From the IMG/VR virus record IMGVR_UViG_3300009514_000025, positions 1 through 61,657 of that record: DNA of 61,657 nucleotides; one strand, 5' to 3'. Source of the DNA: a virus. The notes below the pieces were generated by a model. That model had not been told where the DNA came from. It did not search any database and saw nothing but the letters and a program-made list of their open reading frames with translations. The position numbers were made by a program, and so were the translations under genes. Shown here one piece after another: positions 33,622 to 43,027 of this stretch (positions are counted from its first letter, which is position 1; each line of letters opens with the position of its first letter).

Positions 33622-35370
33622 ATGGCAACTTTGGTAAGTCCAGGAGTAAGCGTAACAGTAACAGATGAAAGCTTTTTCATCCCTGTATCCGCACCTACAG
33701 TTCCTTTGTTTTTTATTGCGACTGCCGATGAAAAACTACGACCAGATGGCGTGACGCCAGCGGAAGGTACGTATGAATATAATGTCGTTCGCACTGTTAC
33801 ATCTTTGAATCAAAGTACCCAATTATATGGTGTTCCTAGATTCCTTGAAGATCCTGCAACAGGTGCTGCACATCATGGTGATGCACGAAATGAATATGGA
33901 TTATTTGCAGTAAATCAATTTTTAGGCATAGGCAATCGTGCTTATGTTGTTCGTACAAATGTTAACTTAAATGATGAACTTTCTGATATTCGCACCATGT
34001 GGGATGCGAAAATGCTTGAATCTAAAGTAGTCCTTGAAAACTTGATCCAGGATTTTATGAATGAAAAGGATGCAATCGCAGGCGATCTTCCCGGTACGAC
34101 AACGACTGTAACCGCTTCCGAATTACAAGATCTTACAAGAACAGCGACAGAAGATTTATTTGACTCTTATTCTTTTAGTAATGTAGATACAGATTTCTTT
34201 GGTTCGGTTGGATCTGCTTCTGGTCTTAATGTATATGCAAGCGGATATGATATGCCAGCTACTGACACATATGATGGTTACGACTATATATCGGGCAACT
34301 TAAGTTCATATTCATATCCTGGTGGTGCTACAATAGCAGGCGAATTTACTCCGCAAGAAGGTGGTGATTTCTTAATTGCTACTGCCGATGATATGAAATT
34401 TACAGTTGAATTTTTAAATCAAACAAGCCTTGGTGCTAACGACGCAGCTCGTCGTGTTGCTATTGCAACAGCTTTCCAAGCATCAATTAATAGTAACACA
34501 GATATTCGTTCTGAAAATTTTGACTATAACTTAATTCTTTGCCCAGGTTGGCCTGAAGTTGCTGATGAACTTCTAACGCTTGTTGCAGATATGCAGGATG
34601 AAGCATTAGTTATCTCAGATACACCAATGAATTTAAATCCAGATGGAATCACCAACCCAAGTACTGGTTGGGCTGCATCAACAGATCGTCAACGTTCTAC
34701 GCATATTGCGTATTATTATCCATCTGCGCTTGCTTCAAATCTTGATGGTAAGAATGTAGTAGTTGCAGCATCCGGTGTTGCGCTTCGCACATACACTTAT
34801 AGTGATAATGTATCGTTCTTGTGGTTTGCACCCGCTGGTATTCGTCGTGGTCTTATTACAGGCATAACTAATCTTGGATATGTTTCAGGCGAGCTTGGCA
34901 CACCAACAACATTTGTTCCAGTGGCTTTGAATCTTGGTCAACGTGATGCGATGTATCAATATGCTGCATCTGGAGACATTAACCCATTGGTATTCTTCCC
35001 GGGTAATGGTTTCCTTGTTTGGGGTCAGAAGACATCTGCACCAGCAGCAAGTGCACTGGATCGTGTTAATGTTTCACGACTTATTAAATATATTAAACGT
35101 CAGTTACGTAGAAATACTTTAAGCTTCGTATTCGAACCAAACGATCAATTAACCCGCGATAACTTGAAAGCTGTTATAGATGGTTTCCTTGGAGATTTAA
35201 TTGTCAAGCGCGGGTTGTATGACTTTGCTACTGTCTGTGATGAAAGTAACAATACACCGGATAGAATTGATAGAAATGAAATGTATGTTGATATTGCTTT
35301 GAAACCTGTTAAGGCAGCTGAATTCATTTACATTCCAATTCGCATAGTCGCAACTGGTGCGGAAATTTAA
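33622..35370 (+). CDS. 18: Tail sheath protein gp18
   Basis: The contractile sheath subunit. The 582 residues (T4 gp18: 659) show the conserved C-terminal core: INPLVFFPGNGFLVWGQKT, NVSRLIKYIKRQLRRNTLSF, FEPNDQLT, and ending with KPVKAAEFIYIPIRIV. The N-terminal LVSPGVSVTVTDES is the usual beta-strand start that donates to the neighbour subunit. The SFVFEPNDQLT peptide recurs in modified form in the small protein at 12462. A clear ribosome binding site supports the start. Confidence 0.93.
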   Translation: MATLVSPGVSVTVTDESFFIPVSAPTVPLFFIATADEKLRPDGVTPAEGTYEYNVVRTVTSLNQSTQLYGVPRFLEDPATGAAHHGDARNEYGLFAVNQFLGIGNRAYVVRTNVNLNDELSDIRTMWDAKMLESKVVLENLIQDFMNEKDAIAGDLPGTTTTVTASELQDLTRTATEDLFDSYSFSNVDTDFFGSVGSASGLNVYASGYDMPATDTYDGYDYISGNLSSYSYPGGATIAGEFTPQEGGDFLIATADDMKFTVEFLNQTSLGANDAARRVAIATAFQASINSNTDIRSENFDYNLILCPGWPEVADELLTLVADMQDEALVISDTPMNLNPDGITNPSTGWAASTDRQRSTHIAYYYPSALASNLDGKNVVVAASGVALRTYTYSDNVSFLWFAPAGIRRGLITGITNLGYVSGELGTPTTFVPVALNLGQRDAMYQYAASGDINPLVFFPGNGFLVWGQKTSAPAASALDRVNVSRLIKYIKRQLRRNTLSFVFEPNDQLTRDNLKAVIDGFLGDLIVKRGLYDFATVCDESNNTPDRIDRNEMYVDIALKPVKAAEFIYIPIRIVATGAEI

Positions 35371-35387
35371 TATAATTAAAAACTTTA

Positions 35388-35395
35388 TGTAAATA
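35388..35395 (+). promoter_or_regulatory. Weak late-promoter-like octamer before the tail tube gene
   Basis: TGTAAATA, one mismatch from TATAAATA, 32 bases before the tube gene. A separate promoter would allow the high tube output; support is weaker than for the other octamers. Confidence 0.35.
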
Positions 35396-35426
35396 CGTAA
35401 AGAACACATAGAGAAGGGAAAATAAA

Positions 35427-36017
35427 ATGGCAACAATTAATGATCAAGGTATCCCTGGAGTAGGAACGGGTATCCTCCATCCAAAACAGAAGAACCGTTG
35501 GAGAATAAGATTCGCCAATCTTGGTGGTGGTGCCGATGCACAACCACTTATGTTACAGGCGGTAACTGTTACTCGACCAGTGTTATCCTTTGAAGAAGTT
35601 CAATTGGATCGTTATAATTCCCGTGCTTGGGTCGCTGGTAAATATACATTTGAGCCTATAACGCTTAGTTTCGAAGATGACGTTTCTGGGTCCGCAACGC
35701 GGGTTATTCAGGAACAGTTACAGAAACAACAATGGTTAATCGGTGCAGAAGGACAGTGGCTCGCTGCAGCCGGCGAAGGTTCACTTTACAAATTCGTCAC
35801 ATATCTCGATATGTTAGATGGTAATGATCAACCGATAGAAGTATGGACGGTAGAAGGTTGCTGGTTCCAACAAGTAGATTATACTGACTTGGATTATGCC
35901 GCATCTGATGTAGTCTTAATAACTACTACAATTCGTTATGATCATGCACGTCAGACTGTTGGTGGTTACACACAAGGTAATGGTGTAGCAACTGGTGGTG
36001 CTGGTACGATAGGCTAA
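35427..36017 (+). CDS. 19: Tail tube protein gp19
   Basis: Inner tube subunit. The 196 residues (T4 gp19: 163) contain the T4-type tube pattern: KNRWRIRFANLGG, VTRPVLSFEEVQLDRYNSR, YTFEPITLSFEDD and DLDYAASDVVLITTTIRYDHA near the end. It has an AGAAGGGAA ribosome binding site and is followed by a strong terminator. A longer relative with the same fold is encoded in the next unit. Confidence 0.92.
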   Translation: MATINDQGIPGVGTGILHPKQKNRWRIRFANLGGGADAQPLMLQAVTVTRPVLSFEEVQLDRYNSRAWVAGKYTFEPITLSFEDDVSGSATRVIQEQLQKQQWLIGAEGQWLAAAGEGSLYKFVTYLDMLDGNDQPIEVWTVEGCWFQQVDYTDLDYAASDVVLITTTIRYDHARQTVGGYTQGNGVATGGAGTIG

Positions 36018-36066
36018 TATCATAAGATATCATGGACGATAATTTCACAGGGATGTGATTATATTT

Positions 36067-36092
36067 GGGGGACAGAAATGTCCCCCTTTTTT
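36067..36092 (+). terminator. Rho-independent terminator after the tail tube gene
   Basis: Stem GGGGGACA/TGTCCCCC around a GAAA loop (36067-36086), followed by six T bases. Confidence 0.95.
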
Positions 36093-36105
36093 GTCCGCCC
36101 ATCCA

Positions 36106-36113
36106 TATAAATA
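36106..36113 (+). promoter_or_regulatory. T4-type late promoter (tube-like protein and gp4)
   Basis: TATAAATA, exact consensus, 23 bases before the 455-residue protein and immediately after the terminator. Confidence 0.7.
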
Positions 36114-36135
36114 TACAATATAGTAGGAGTTTTAT

Positions 36136-37503
36136 ATGGCACAAGATCCAAGAAGATTCACAGTTAAACATTGTGGCGCAGCACAAAATACGAAGGCCGC
36201 CGATGATACGAAAAGGAAAGATTTTTTCGATGGGCTTGGCAAAATCGGCGATATTGAAGTATTAAATAGATTTGGCGGCGGCAAAATTACCGCAGGTCTT
36301 CGTACCCTTGCGAAAACTTCTAATTCAATTAGAACAGGTGAAACCGATTCCGCTGTAATTCCTAATGATGTTGGTTATGTTCTTGGTGAAGTTGGAATAG
36401 ATCCTAATGCAGCACAGAAAGCAGGCCAATTTAATCCTGGTGTATTGAATAGAGGAATTGGACAGGCGGAATCAATACTTAACAGTGTTAAAGGTGGTAG
36501 TTTTTCACTTAATGATATTCCAAACGTAGTGAGCGATCTTCAAAACTTAGGATCATTAATAGATGGAATTTATACAGACAGATCTGGACAAAGCAGTACA
36601 AGAGAATTTGACGTTTGTGGTGCATCACCGTATGCTATTGATCTTTTTCAATTTGCACCAAAATATAAATTTTTATTTATTGTTCAGATTAATTTAAAAA
36701 ATACATATCAAAGTCTATCAAAAACAGCCGAAAAGTTAGCATTTGTTGTTAAAACAAGTACACGTCCAAATATTAATATAGATCATGAAGAAATTAATAT
36801 GTATAATTTTTGGACACGTGTTCCAAAGCGTGTAGCATATGAACCAATAACTATGCGATTTTATGATGATAATAAAGGTCTTGCACATCAATTTTATACA
36901 TCATATTTAAGAGCTATTAGTCCAATTAGTAGATTGGGTGGCCAACAAAGCGGTTATATGAGTATTGACTGGCTTCAAGCTAATAGTATGAAACCCAATA
37001 GTAAGGATGCGTTAAGTTCTGCTTCCTTAAGTGCACTAGTAGGAAATAATACTTCTCTTATTGATGAAATTAAACTTTTTCAAATTTATGACTATGGTAG
37101 AAAAATGACCGCATATCATTTTCATCATCCGAAGCTTCTTACGATGAATCTTGACGATTTGGATATGGCAGAATCTGGTACGGGTAGTGAAATAGAATTC
37201 CAATTTGCATATGATGCATTACACATAACACCAGCACTTTCTATAATAGGAAACCCAATCGGTCTTACTGGTTTAACAGGTGAAGCATTTGCAACCTATC
37301 CAATTAAGCCAAACCTTGGGCCTGCACCCGAAGAAGCATTTCCAGAAGATGCAGAAGATGAGGATGATTCACCTGATGCGGATGGAGATAATGTTTTCCA
37401 GAATGTAACTGGCGCAATTTCTAGTGGTATTTCATCTGTAACGGGATTAGTAAGTAGTGCATTTGATAAGGTTGCAGACTTTGGTGGCTCTCTCTTTCAA
37501 TAA
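36136..37503 (+). CDS. Tail-tube-fold baseplate protein candidate (gp48/gp54-like)
   Basis: A 455-residue protein with an N-terminal unordered part (1-150), a central domain (about 165-385) that repeats the pattern of the tail tube protein, and a flexible acidic tail ending in an amphipathic Gly/Ser-rich helix. Tube-like features are KYKFLFIVQINLKN, TRPNINIDHEEINMYNFWT, RVAYEPITMRFYDD and EIEFQFAYDAL. In T4 the tube-fold proteins other than gp19 are gp48 and gp54, which start the tube on the baseplate, so one of these roles is likely. Confidence 0.6.
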   Translation: MAQDPRRFTVKHCGAAQNTKAADDTKRKDFFDGLGKIGDIEVLNRFGGGKITAGLRTLAKTSNSIRTGETDSAVIPNDVGYVLGEVGIDPNAAQKAGQFNPGVLNRGIGQAESILNSVKGGSFSLNDIPNVVSDLQNLGSLIDGIYTDRSGQSSTREFDVCGASPYAIDLFQFAPKYKFLFIVQINLKNTYQSLSKTAEKLAFVVKTSTRPNINIDHEEINMYNFWTRVPKRVAYEPITMRFYDDNKGLAHQFYTSYLRAISPISRLGGQQSGYMSIDWLQANSMKPNSKDALSSASLSALVGNNTSLIDEIKLFQIYDYGRKMTAYHFHHPKLLTMNLDDLDMAESGTGSEIEFQFAYDALHITPALSIIGNPIGLTGLTGEAFATYPIKPNLGPAPEEAFPEDAEDEDDSPDADGDNVFQNVTGAISSGISSVTGLVSSAFDKVADFGGSLFQ

Positions 37504-37518
37504 TTAATGGATAGGTAA

Positions 37519-37965
37519 ATGGCAAGGAAGGGCATAAAGAAAGGATTATTCAGACCAAGACATCCAGAAAAATATATGGGCGATTTAAATAATATTATCT
37601 ATCGTTCCTCATGGGAACAATCTTTTATGAATTTTCTTGATAATAATCCCAATATAATACAATGGGGTTCCGAAATTATTGCAATCCCTTACCGCAAGCC
37701 TACCACTGGAAGAATTCACAAATATTATCCAGATTTTTGGATCAAATATAAGAACAAAAATGGTAATATCATTCAAGAAGTTATTGAAGTTAAACCAGAA
37801 AAAGAAACCCATCAACCAACGACTGTTGGTAAAACTAAAAAGACCCAATTATACGAAGCCATTACGTGGTCAATTAATACATCAAAATGGAAGTCCGCCA
37901 AGCTTTTCTGTGATAAATATGGGATGGTGTTTAGGATTTTAACTGAAAAACAAATATTCCGTTAA
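37519..37965 (+). CDS. 4: Head completion protein gp4
   Basis: Matches the T4 head-completion protein gp4 (150 residues; 148 here). The fold is that of a TnsA-type nuclease: IYRSSWEQSFMNFLDNN near the start, Asp in HKYYPDFWIKYKN, and the catalytic-looking EVIEVKPEKE segment, giving an E-x(n)-D-x(n)-E-x-K pattern. In T4 it protects or completes filled heads before tail joining. It follows the tube-like gene closely and precedes a homing endonuclease. Confidence 0.85.
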   Translation: MARKGIKKGLFRPRHPEKYMGDLNNIIYRSSWEQSFMNFLDNNPNIIQWGSEIIAIPYRKPTTGRIHKYYPDFWIKYKNKNGNIIQEVIEVKPEKETHQPTTVGKTKKTQLYEAITWSINTSKWKSAKLFCDKYGMVFRILTEKQIFR

Positions 37966-38006
37966 CAGAAATAGGGACGTTTAAATGATTATTAATAGAT
38001 ACTATT

Positions 38007-38945
38007 ATGGATATAAAAACTAAAGAATTTATTAAAAAATCTAAAAAATATCATGGGGAACGTTATGATTATTCTGAAACAATATACGTTCATTCCATGC
38101 AAAAATTAAAAATTCGTTGTACTATACACGGAATATTTGAACTTACACCTAATAATCATTTATCGGGAAGGCAAGGCTGTCAAAAATGTTCTGGTAAATA
38201 CAAACCCAATACAGAAGAATTTATTAAAAAAGCCAGAGAAGTTCACGGTAGTAAATATGAATATGTCCATACAAAATACGGTAAAAATAATCGTACTAAG
38301 GTTATAGTGGGATGTTCCACACATGGTGAATTTCAAATAACTCCTGCTAACCATATTAGTGGTAAAGAAGGATGTCCTGAATGTGCTAAGAAGAAATATG
38401 GTGCATATCATAAAAAGAATACAACACAATTTATAAAAGAATCCAAAATAATTCATGCAGGTAAATATGATTATTCTTTGGTAGAATATACAGGAACGCA
38501 CGATAAAGTTAAGATTATATGTAATATACATGGAACATTTAACCAACGCCCATCATCACATTTACGCGGCGTGGGTTGCCCCAAATGTTCACATATTGAT
38601 TATTGTGGTGGATATGGTAAGAAGCGATTTATAAATCATCCAGAAATTAAAAATAATCCTGCTATATTATATTTAATATATGTAACAGATGAAACTGAAA
38701 ATTTTTTAAAAATAGGAATTACAGAGAAAGATCTTAATACGAGATTTATTAAAAATAATAAGTTGCCTTATACTTTTACTACAAAAATAATAATCGAAGG
38801 AAAATTATACGAATTGTATGAGCTTGAACAAAGAATTAAACATAAATATAAAAAATATAAGTATATTCCAAATAAGAAATTTAATGGATATACGGAATGT
38901 TTTGCTACTAAATGCGCAGACATGTTGTGTGAGGAATTAAAATGA
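38007..38945 (+). CDS. Free-standing GIY-YIG-type homing endonuclease
   Basis: A selfish mobile gene (312 residues). The N-terminal 210 residues hold three repeats, each starting like TEEFIKKAREVHGSKYEY, followed by a Cys-x-x-His-Gly strand and a GCP-x-C knuckle (for example EGCPECAKK), giving zinc-ribbon DNA-binding units. The C-terminal 90 residues start AILYLIYVTD and FLKIGIT, the GIY-YIG signature of the T5orf172-like group. Its codon and base use are even more AT-rich than the neighbours. Its stop overlaps the start of the small-terminase gene (ATGA), and the gene lies between two head genes as mobile endonucleases often do. Confidence 0.85.
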   Translation: MDIKTKEFIKKSKKYHGERYDYSETIYVHSMQKLKIRCTIHGIFELTPNNHLSGRQGCQKCSGKYKPNTEEFIKKAREVHGSKYEYVHTKYGKNNRTKVIVGCSTHGEFQITPANHISGKEGCPECAKKKYGAYHKKNTTQFIKESKIIHAGKYDYSLVEYTGTHDKVKIICNIHGTFNQRPSSHLRGVGCPKCSHIDYCGGYGKKRFINHPEIKNNPAILYLIYVTDETENFLKIGITEKDLNTRFIKNNKLPYTFTTKIIIEGKLYELYELEQRIKHKYKKYKYIPNKKFNGYTECFATKCADMLCEELK

Positions 38946-39385
38946 GCACTGAAACGAAAGAAATAGAAGTAGCAATTGAACATCCATTAGAAGAGATATT
39001 CGATGTGGAAGCAGGTACGACTCTTATGCCTCGTACCGAAAAAACTACTGAACTGGTAGCATCAGAAGAGTACGATAACAAAGACAAAGAAATCGAAAAC
39101 CAGTTTCAAGAAGTTTATGATGCTGCACTTTCTGCGTTTGAAGATCAAGTTGCTGAAGCAGAAGTTATTGAGGGGAAGTATAAAGCCCGTAACATGGAAG
39201 TTGGTGTTCAATTATTGAATACTGCCTTGGCAGCAGCAAAAGAAAAATCTGGCTTAAAACAACACAAAGATAAAACAGCTATTGCTAAAGGTAAGCTAGG
39301 AGTAAAAACGACCAACAATACGTTGATTATTGCTGATCGTAATGACATCTTAAGAACAATGATGGGTAATAAAAAAGAAGATTAA
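38942..39385 (+). CDS. 16: Terminase small subunit gp16
   Basis: Regulates and recruits the packaging motor. The 147 residues (T4 gp16: 164) show the central coiled-coil core of the gp16 family: FQEVYDAALSAFEDQVAEAE, then NMEVGVQLLNTALAAAKEKS and a basic KQHKDKTA segment. The N-terminus is acidic and flexible. The start overlaps the stop of the homing endonuclease. Its stop shares a TTAA palindrome with the stop of the convergent gp23-paralogue gene. Unlike T4, gene 17 does not follow directly. Confidence 0.8.
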   Translation: MSTETKEIEVAIEHPLEEIFDVEAGTTLMPRTEKTTELVASEEYDNKDKEIENQFQEVYDAALSAFEDQVAEAEVIEGKYKARNMEVGVQLLNTALAAAKEKSGLKQHKDKTAIAKGKLGVKTTNNTLIIADRNDILRTMMGNKKED

Positions 39386-40692
39386 TCCAATATTTCCATT
39401 GCCACTTCAAAAGCATCAGTAACATTTTCCATCAAATCTACTTCTTTTGTTTCTTCTTTCTTAATTTTTAATTTATTTAACTTTGGTAAATTATCAAATG
39501 TTATTTCAACATAATAATCGCACGGTTCTTTTGTGATTGTAGTTAATGAACCATCTTTTGTAGTGTCTACTTCTTGTTTTTGATTGACATATTTACCATA
39601 ACGACTCATAAATTTAATAACAGGCGCAAATGTATTAGGGTCAATAATAACGCCCGTAGTCATCAATGGGATATATGGTGCATAGAAGTATCCTGCATCT
39701 ATTTCACCATTTCCGCCTTTATAACCAACTATGGCTTTATCTTGCTTAAGACCATAGTCACAGTATATTTTGATCATATCATTCCACGTTCCAAGATATT
39801 TAACATAACCATAATCTTTATCCGTTTCTGATGTTTTTACGAATTTTTTACTATTTTTTAAAATTTCAGCAATTGTTTCGGAAACGATTGCAAAATTGCC
39901 TGCACCTCTTCGGGTTCTTTGTGCAATTCTATTTGCGGCACGATTAATAAGAAATTCGATAGTTTGAATTACATCGTTTGTAATACACATATCATCAGCC
40001 AAATTTTTTGACATATCAAAAGTTTCTTTATGAGCGACAGCACAGATATCATTTCTGATTTCTTCATATATTTCTTGTGCAATTTCATTGCCATAATCTC
40101 TGTCATCTGGAATACCAGTTCCAGATATGTCTTGTTGGGCGACAATCTCCATATTAAGTTTTAATTTTCTACTACTTGCTTCTAATGCAGCTGAATTAAT
40201 TTCAAGGCTTAGTCTTGTTTCTTGATCTTCACCAATTGTATTAACTTTTTCCGTTTTATATTGTAACAAATAAATTAACCCAACTGGACCAGTCATTGGT
40301 TGAATACCAACAAAATGTTTAGCAACTTGTTGATCTATCATGCGTTCTGCAAGAGATTTAAGTATATGATCTTGTGAAATTGTATGTATTGAACTATTGT
40401 TGTGAGCATTGACACTACTGATATGATTTTTCATATTTTCCATCAATGATTGTTTAACCTTATCTACGGATTCAATAGTTGGTGATTCTTTTGTTAAATC
40501 AGCAACGGATAAGACTGTTTCTTCTTCTGAAGATGTGAATCCCGTTTCAGGTACGATATCTTCTAATTCTTTAATGAGTTCACTAAATGTAAACGATTTT
40601 TTTGTCTTTGTCACAATTGAATTTTTATCTTTAGCGCGCAAATCAGCAGCCGGATCTTCCAGCATCATTTTTTTCATTTTTTCGATATCCAT
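39382..40692 (-). CDS. 24: gp24-like capsid vertex protein (gp23 paralogue)
   Basis: A second HK97-fold capsid protein of 436 residues. Blocks VGIQPMTGPVGLIYLLQYKT, RTRRGAGNFAIVSET and VGYKGGNGEIDAGYFYAPYI are very close to the major capsid protein, but the ~115-residue Gly/Ser-rich insertion of gp23 is absent. It has an extra charged N-terminal region of about 120 residues. In T4 such a paralogue (gp24) forms the pentameric vertices. It is encoded on the minus strand between terminase genes 16 and 17. Its C-terminus TDAFEVAMEILD matches the terminal motif of the small proteins behind gp46. A weak AGTAAATA octamer lies upstream at 40714-40721. Confidence 0.85.
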   Translation of the reverse strand: MDIEKMKKMMLEDPAADLRAKDKNSIVTKTKKSFTFSELIKELEDIVPETGFTSSEEETVLSVADLTKESPTIESVDKVKQSLMENMKNHISSVNAHNNSSIHTISQDHILKSLAERMIDQQVAKHFVGIQPMTGPVGLIYLLQYKTEKVNTIGEDQETRLSLEINSAALEASSRKLKLNMEIVAQQDISGTGIPDDRDYGNEIAQEIYEEIRNDICAVAHKETFDMSKNLADDMCITNDVIQTIEFLINRAANRIAQRTRRGAGNFAIVSETIAEILKNSKKFVKTSETDKDYGYVKYLGTWNDMIKIYCDYGLKQDKAIVGYKGGNGEIDAGYFYAPYIPLMTTGVIIDPNTFAPVIKFMSRYGKYVNQKQEVDTTKDGSLTTITKEPCDYYVEITFDNLPKLNKLKIKKEETKEVDLMENVTDAFEVAMEILD

Positions 40693-40816
40693 GAACTCAT
40701 CCTCTTTTCTTTGTATTTACTATTGAAAAAATTCTACATGCAATAGATTGGTAACCTAAAGATTTGGTATAGTAAATAAAGATATGGAAATAGGATAATA
40801 ATTAAGGAAGATTGTA

Positions 40817-42373
40817 ATGGCGCGCGCAAAGAATAATAACCTAAAGAAACCTGGACAGGAACTTGAATATACACATGAACAGGTGATGGAATTGAAGCGC
40901 TGTGCAGAAGATCCAATCTATTTTATAAAAAAATATGTACAGATTCAACATCCAACAAGAGGCGCTATACCATTTGACCTTTATTCTTATCAGGAAAAAA
41001 TGATAAGGGCATATCAAGATAACCGTTATACGGTTGTTCTTTCTGCACGCCAAACAGGTAAATCTGTTACATCCGCTGCATATCTTCTTTGGTATGCAAT
41101 GTTTCATTTTGATAAAACTATTTTGATTGCATCTAATAAAAACGCAAATGCAATGGAAATGATTCTGCGTATTAGATTCGCGTATGAAAATCTTCCTTTC
41201 TGGTTGAAACCTGGCGTTAAAGACGATGGTTGGAATAAGCACGAAATTGGTTTTGATAATGGTTCTCGTATTGTGTCAACTGCAACATCAGAAGATTCTG
41301 GTCGTGGTATGGCTATTTCACTTTTATTCCTTGATGAATTTGCATTCGTAAAACATGCTATTCAAGATGAATTTTGGACATCTATTGCACCTACATTATC
41401 AACGGGTGGTTCATGTATAATGACATCCACTCCAAATGGTGATATGAACATATACGCACAAGTTTGGCGTGGTTCACAAATGGGTACAAATGGATTTTAT
41501 CCTATACATGTTAAGTGGGATGAGCCACCAGATCGTGATAGCAAATTTAAAGAAGCGGAAATTGGAAGAATCGGTGAAAGACGCTGGCAACAAGAATATG
41601 AATGTGTATTTTTATCATCCGATTCGCTGTTGATCGATTCTTTATTCTTAACAAATATTTCATCAACAATTGAAAAGATCGTTCCTAAGCTTACAGTAAA
41701 TGATGTTGTTTTATTTGAAGATATAAAACCGATGACAACCTATTTGCTTGGAGTTGATCCTGCAACCGGCAATGGTGAAGATTTTAGTGTTATAAGTATA
41801 TATGAATTTCCATCAATGGTTCAAGTTGGCGAATATCGTTCTAATACTATGTCAACAAATGATTTATATGGTGTTATGAAAAATATTCTAAAACACATGG
41901 AATCGAAAGGTGCCATGGTATATTTCTCAATAGAAAATAATGGTGTTGGTCAGGGACTGATCGCATTATATGAAGCAGATGAAGATCCTTTGAACACGGT
42001 TGAATTTATTTCCGAAGATGGTAGAAATAAATTAGGATTTACCACGACTGCTCGTAGTAAAATGCGTGCATGTGTTAACCTGAAGGAAATGCTTGAGAAA
42101 TCTAATATGCATATTCGTTCCAAAATTCTTTTATCTGAATTGAAATCTTATGTTCGACATCGTGGCGCATATGCAGCGCAACCAGGTGCCACAGATGATT
42201 GTATTGCTGCAACACTTATTGTACTTAGACTGGTAGAAGAAATTGCATCATATGAACAAGCTGCTTTTGATAAGCTATATTCTGGTGACTATGATGAATG
42301 GGACTCGTCAGAGTGGGATGGTTATGAAGAAGGTTACGATGATAACGATGAAGGAATGCCAATTTTATTTTAA
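40817..42373 (+). CDS. 17: Terminase large subunit gp17
   Basis: The ATPase-nuclease that packages DNA. The 518 residues (T4 gp17: 610) include Walker A SARQTGKS at about residue 76-83, Walker B LLFLDEFAF near 171-179, the coupling motif TSTPNG near 199, and the nuclease active-site start LLGVDPATGNGEDFSVISI near 312-330. The C-terminus is acidic (DEWDSSEWDGYEEGY). It has no intein. A ribosome binding site (AAGGAAG) lies nine bases upstream, and a weak AGTAAATA octamer is at 40771-40778. Confidence 0.95.
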   Translation: MARAKNNNLKKPGQELEYTHEQVMELKRCAEDPIYFIKKYVQIQHPTRGAIPFDLYSYQEKMIRAYQDNRYTVVLSARQTGKSVTSAAYLLWYAMFHFDKTILIASNKNANAMEMILRIRFAYENLPFWLKPGVKDDGWNKHEIGFDNGSRIVSTATSEDSGRGMAISLLFLDEFAFVKHAIQDEFWTSIAPTLSTGGSCIMTSTPNGDMNIYAQVWRGSQMGTNGFYPIHVKWDEPPDRDSKFKEAEIGRIGERRWQQEYECVFLSSDSLLIDSLFLTNISSTIEKIVPKLTVNDVVLFEDIKPMTTYLLGVDPATGNGEDFSVISIYEFPSMVQVGEYRSNTMSTNDLYGVMKNILKHMESKGAMVYFSIENNGVGQGLIALYEADEDPLNTVEFISEDGRNKLGFTTTARSKMRACVNLKEMLEKSNMHIRSKILLSELKSYVRHRGAYAAQPGATDDCIAATLIVLRLVEEIASYEQAAFDKLYSGDYDEWDSSEWDGYEEGYDDNDEGMPILF

Positions 42374-43027
42374 TTACCTATAATATTGTTTAATAATATC
42401 AGTGCTTCCACCAATATCAATTATAACTGGTTTATTATTATATACGCCCCAATTGGCAACCCGGCCAAAATCTCCTGCGGCGATATCGTAATTGCCAACT
42501 AGATCTACAAAACTGTTTATAGTTTCGTTAGTTTCATATGCTTCTTGAAACTTTTCATCCTCTTCATCGTACCTTCTTTTGCCGGTCATGTGATTTGATA
42601 ATCGTATTAATTCTTTTGGTGTTAAACCATTAAACAGTTTTTTGAATATTGTTGGAGTCATCTTTTCTGCTTTTTCTGTATGAATCCATGTTGGTTGATC
42701 GTGTTCTTCATCATAGTCTATTATTGGAATGGTTATTCCAAGACCAGTAACATAATAATCATTTAAGACTTGTGCTTCATATTCATTCTGAGCCATGCCC
42801 TTGGTATTTTTGGCGATTTTTAATATAGTGGGCCTACCTTCGTATGGGATTTCGAATGCTATCCTTGAAGAACCCGCCCCCATTTTGGCAGCTCGCTGCT
42901 TAGCGTATTCAACCCGCTGTTTAAATGAAACAGTAGGTTTATATACAGATTTGTCCCATTCGGCTGGTAGTGGAACTTCTAATAATAATTCTTTTACTTT
43001 CATGATTATGTTATTTATTATTGACAT
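42374..43027 (-). CDS. Kinase-fold protein (217 aa)
   Basis: A likely protein-kinase-fold protein. Visible elements are the glycine loop GAGSSRIAFEIPYEG, the Lys of TILKIAK, an Asn/Asp catalytic-loop-like NYDIAAGDFGRVANWG segment and the VIIDIGGS metal-binding-like end. The canonical HRD motif is not clear, so it may be a pseudo- or atypical kinase. The N-terminal MKVKELLLEV resembles a capsid-targeting leader with a Leu-Leu-Glu site, if translation starts at the second Met (43003). Neither start has a good Shine-Dalgarno. The stop abuts that of gene 17 (convergent). Such proteins could be packaged and injected, but this is inference. Confidence 0.65.
   Translation of the reverse strand: MSIINNIIMKVKELLLEVPLPAEWDKSVYKPTVSFKQRVEYAKQRAAKMGAGSSRIAFEIPYEGRPTILKIAKNTKGMAQNEYEAQVLNDYYVTGLGITIPIIDYDEEHDQPTWIHTEKAEKMTPTIFKKLFNGLTPKELIRLSNHMTGKRRYDEEDEKFQEAYETNETINSFVDLVGNYDIAAGDFGRVANWGVYNNKPVIIDIGGSTDIIKQYYR

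Noticed and set aside
37985-38023. Twelve-codon frame before the homing endonuclease
   Set aside because: Too short and without recognisable sequence; it overlaps the endonuclease start.
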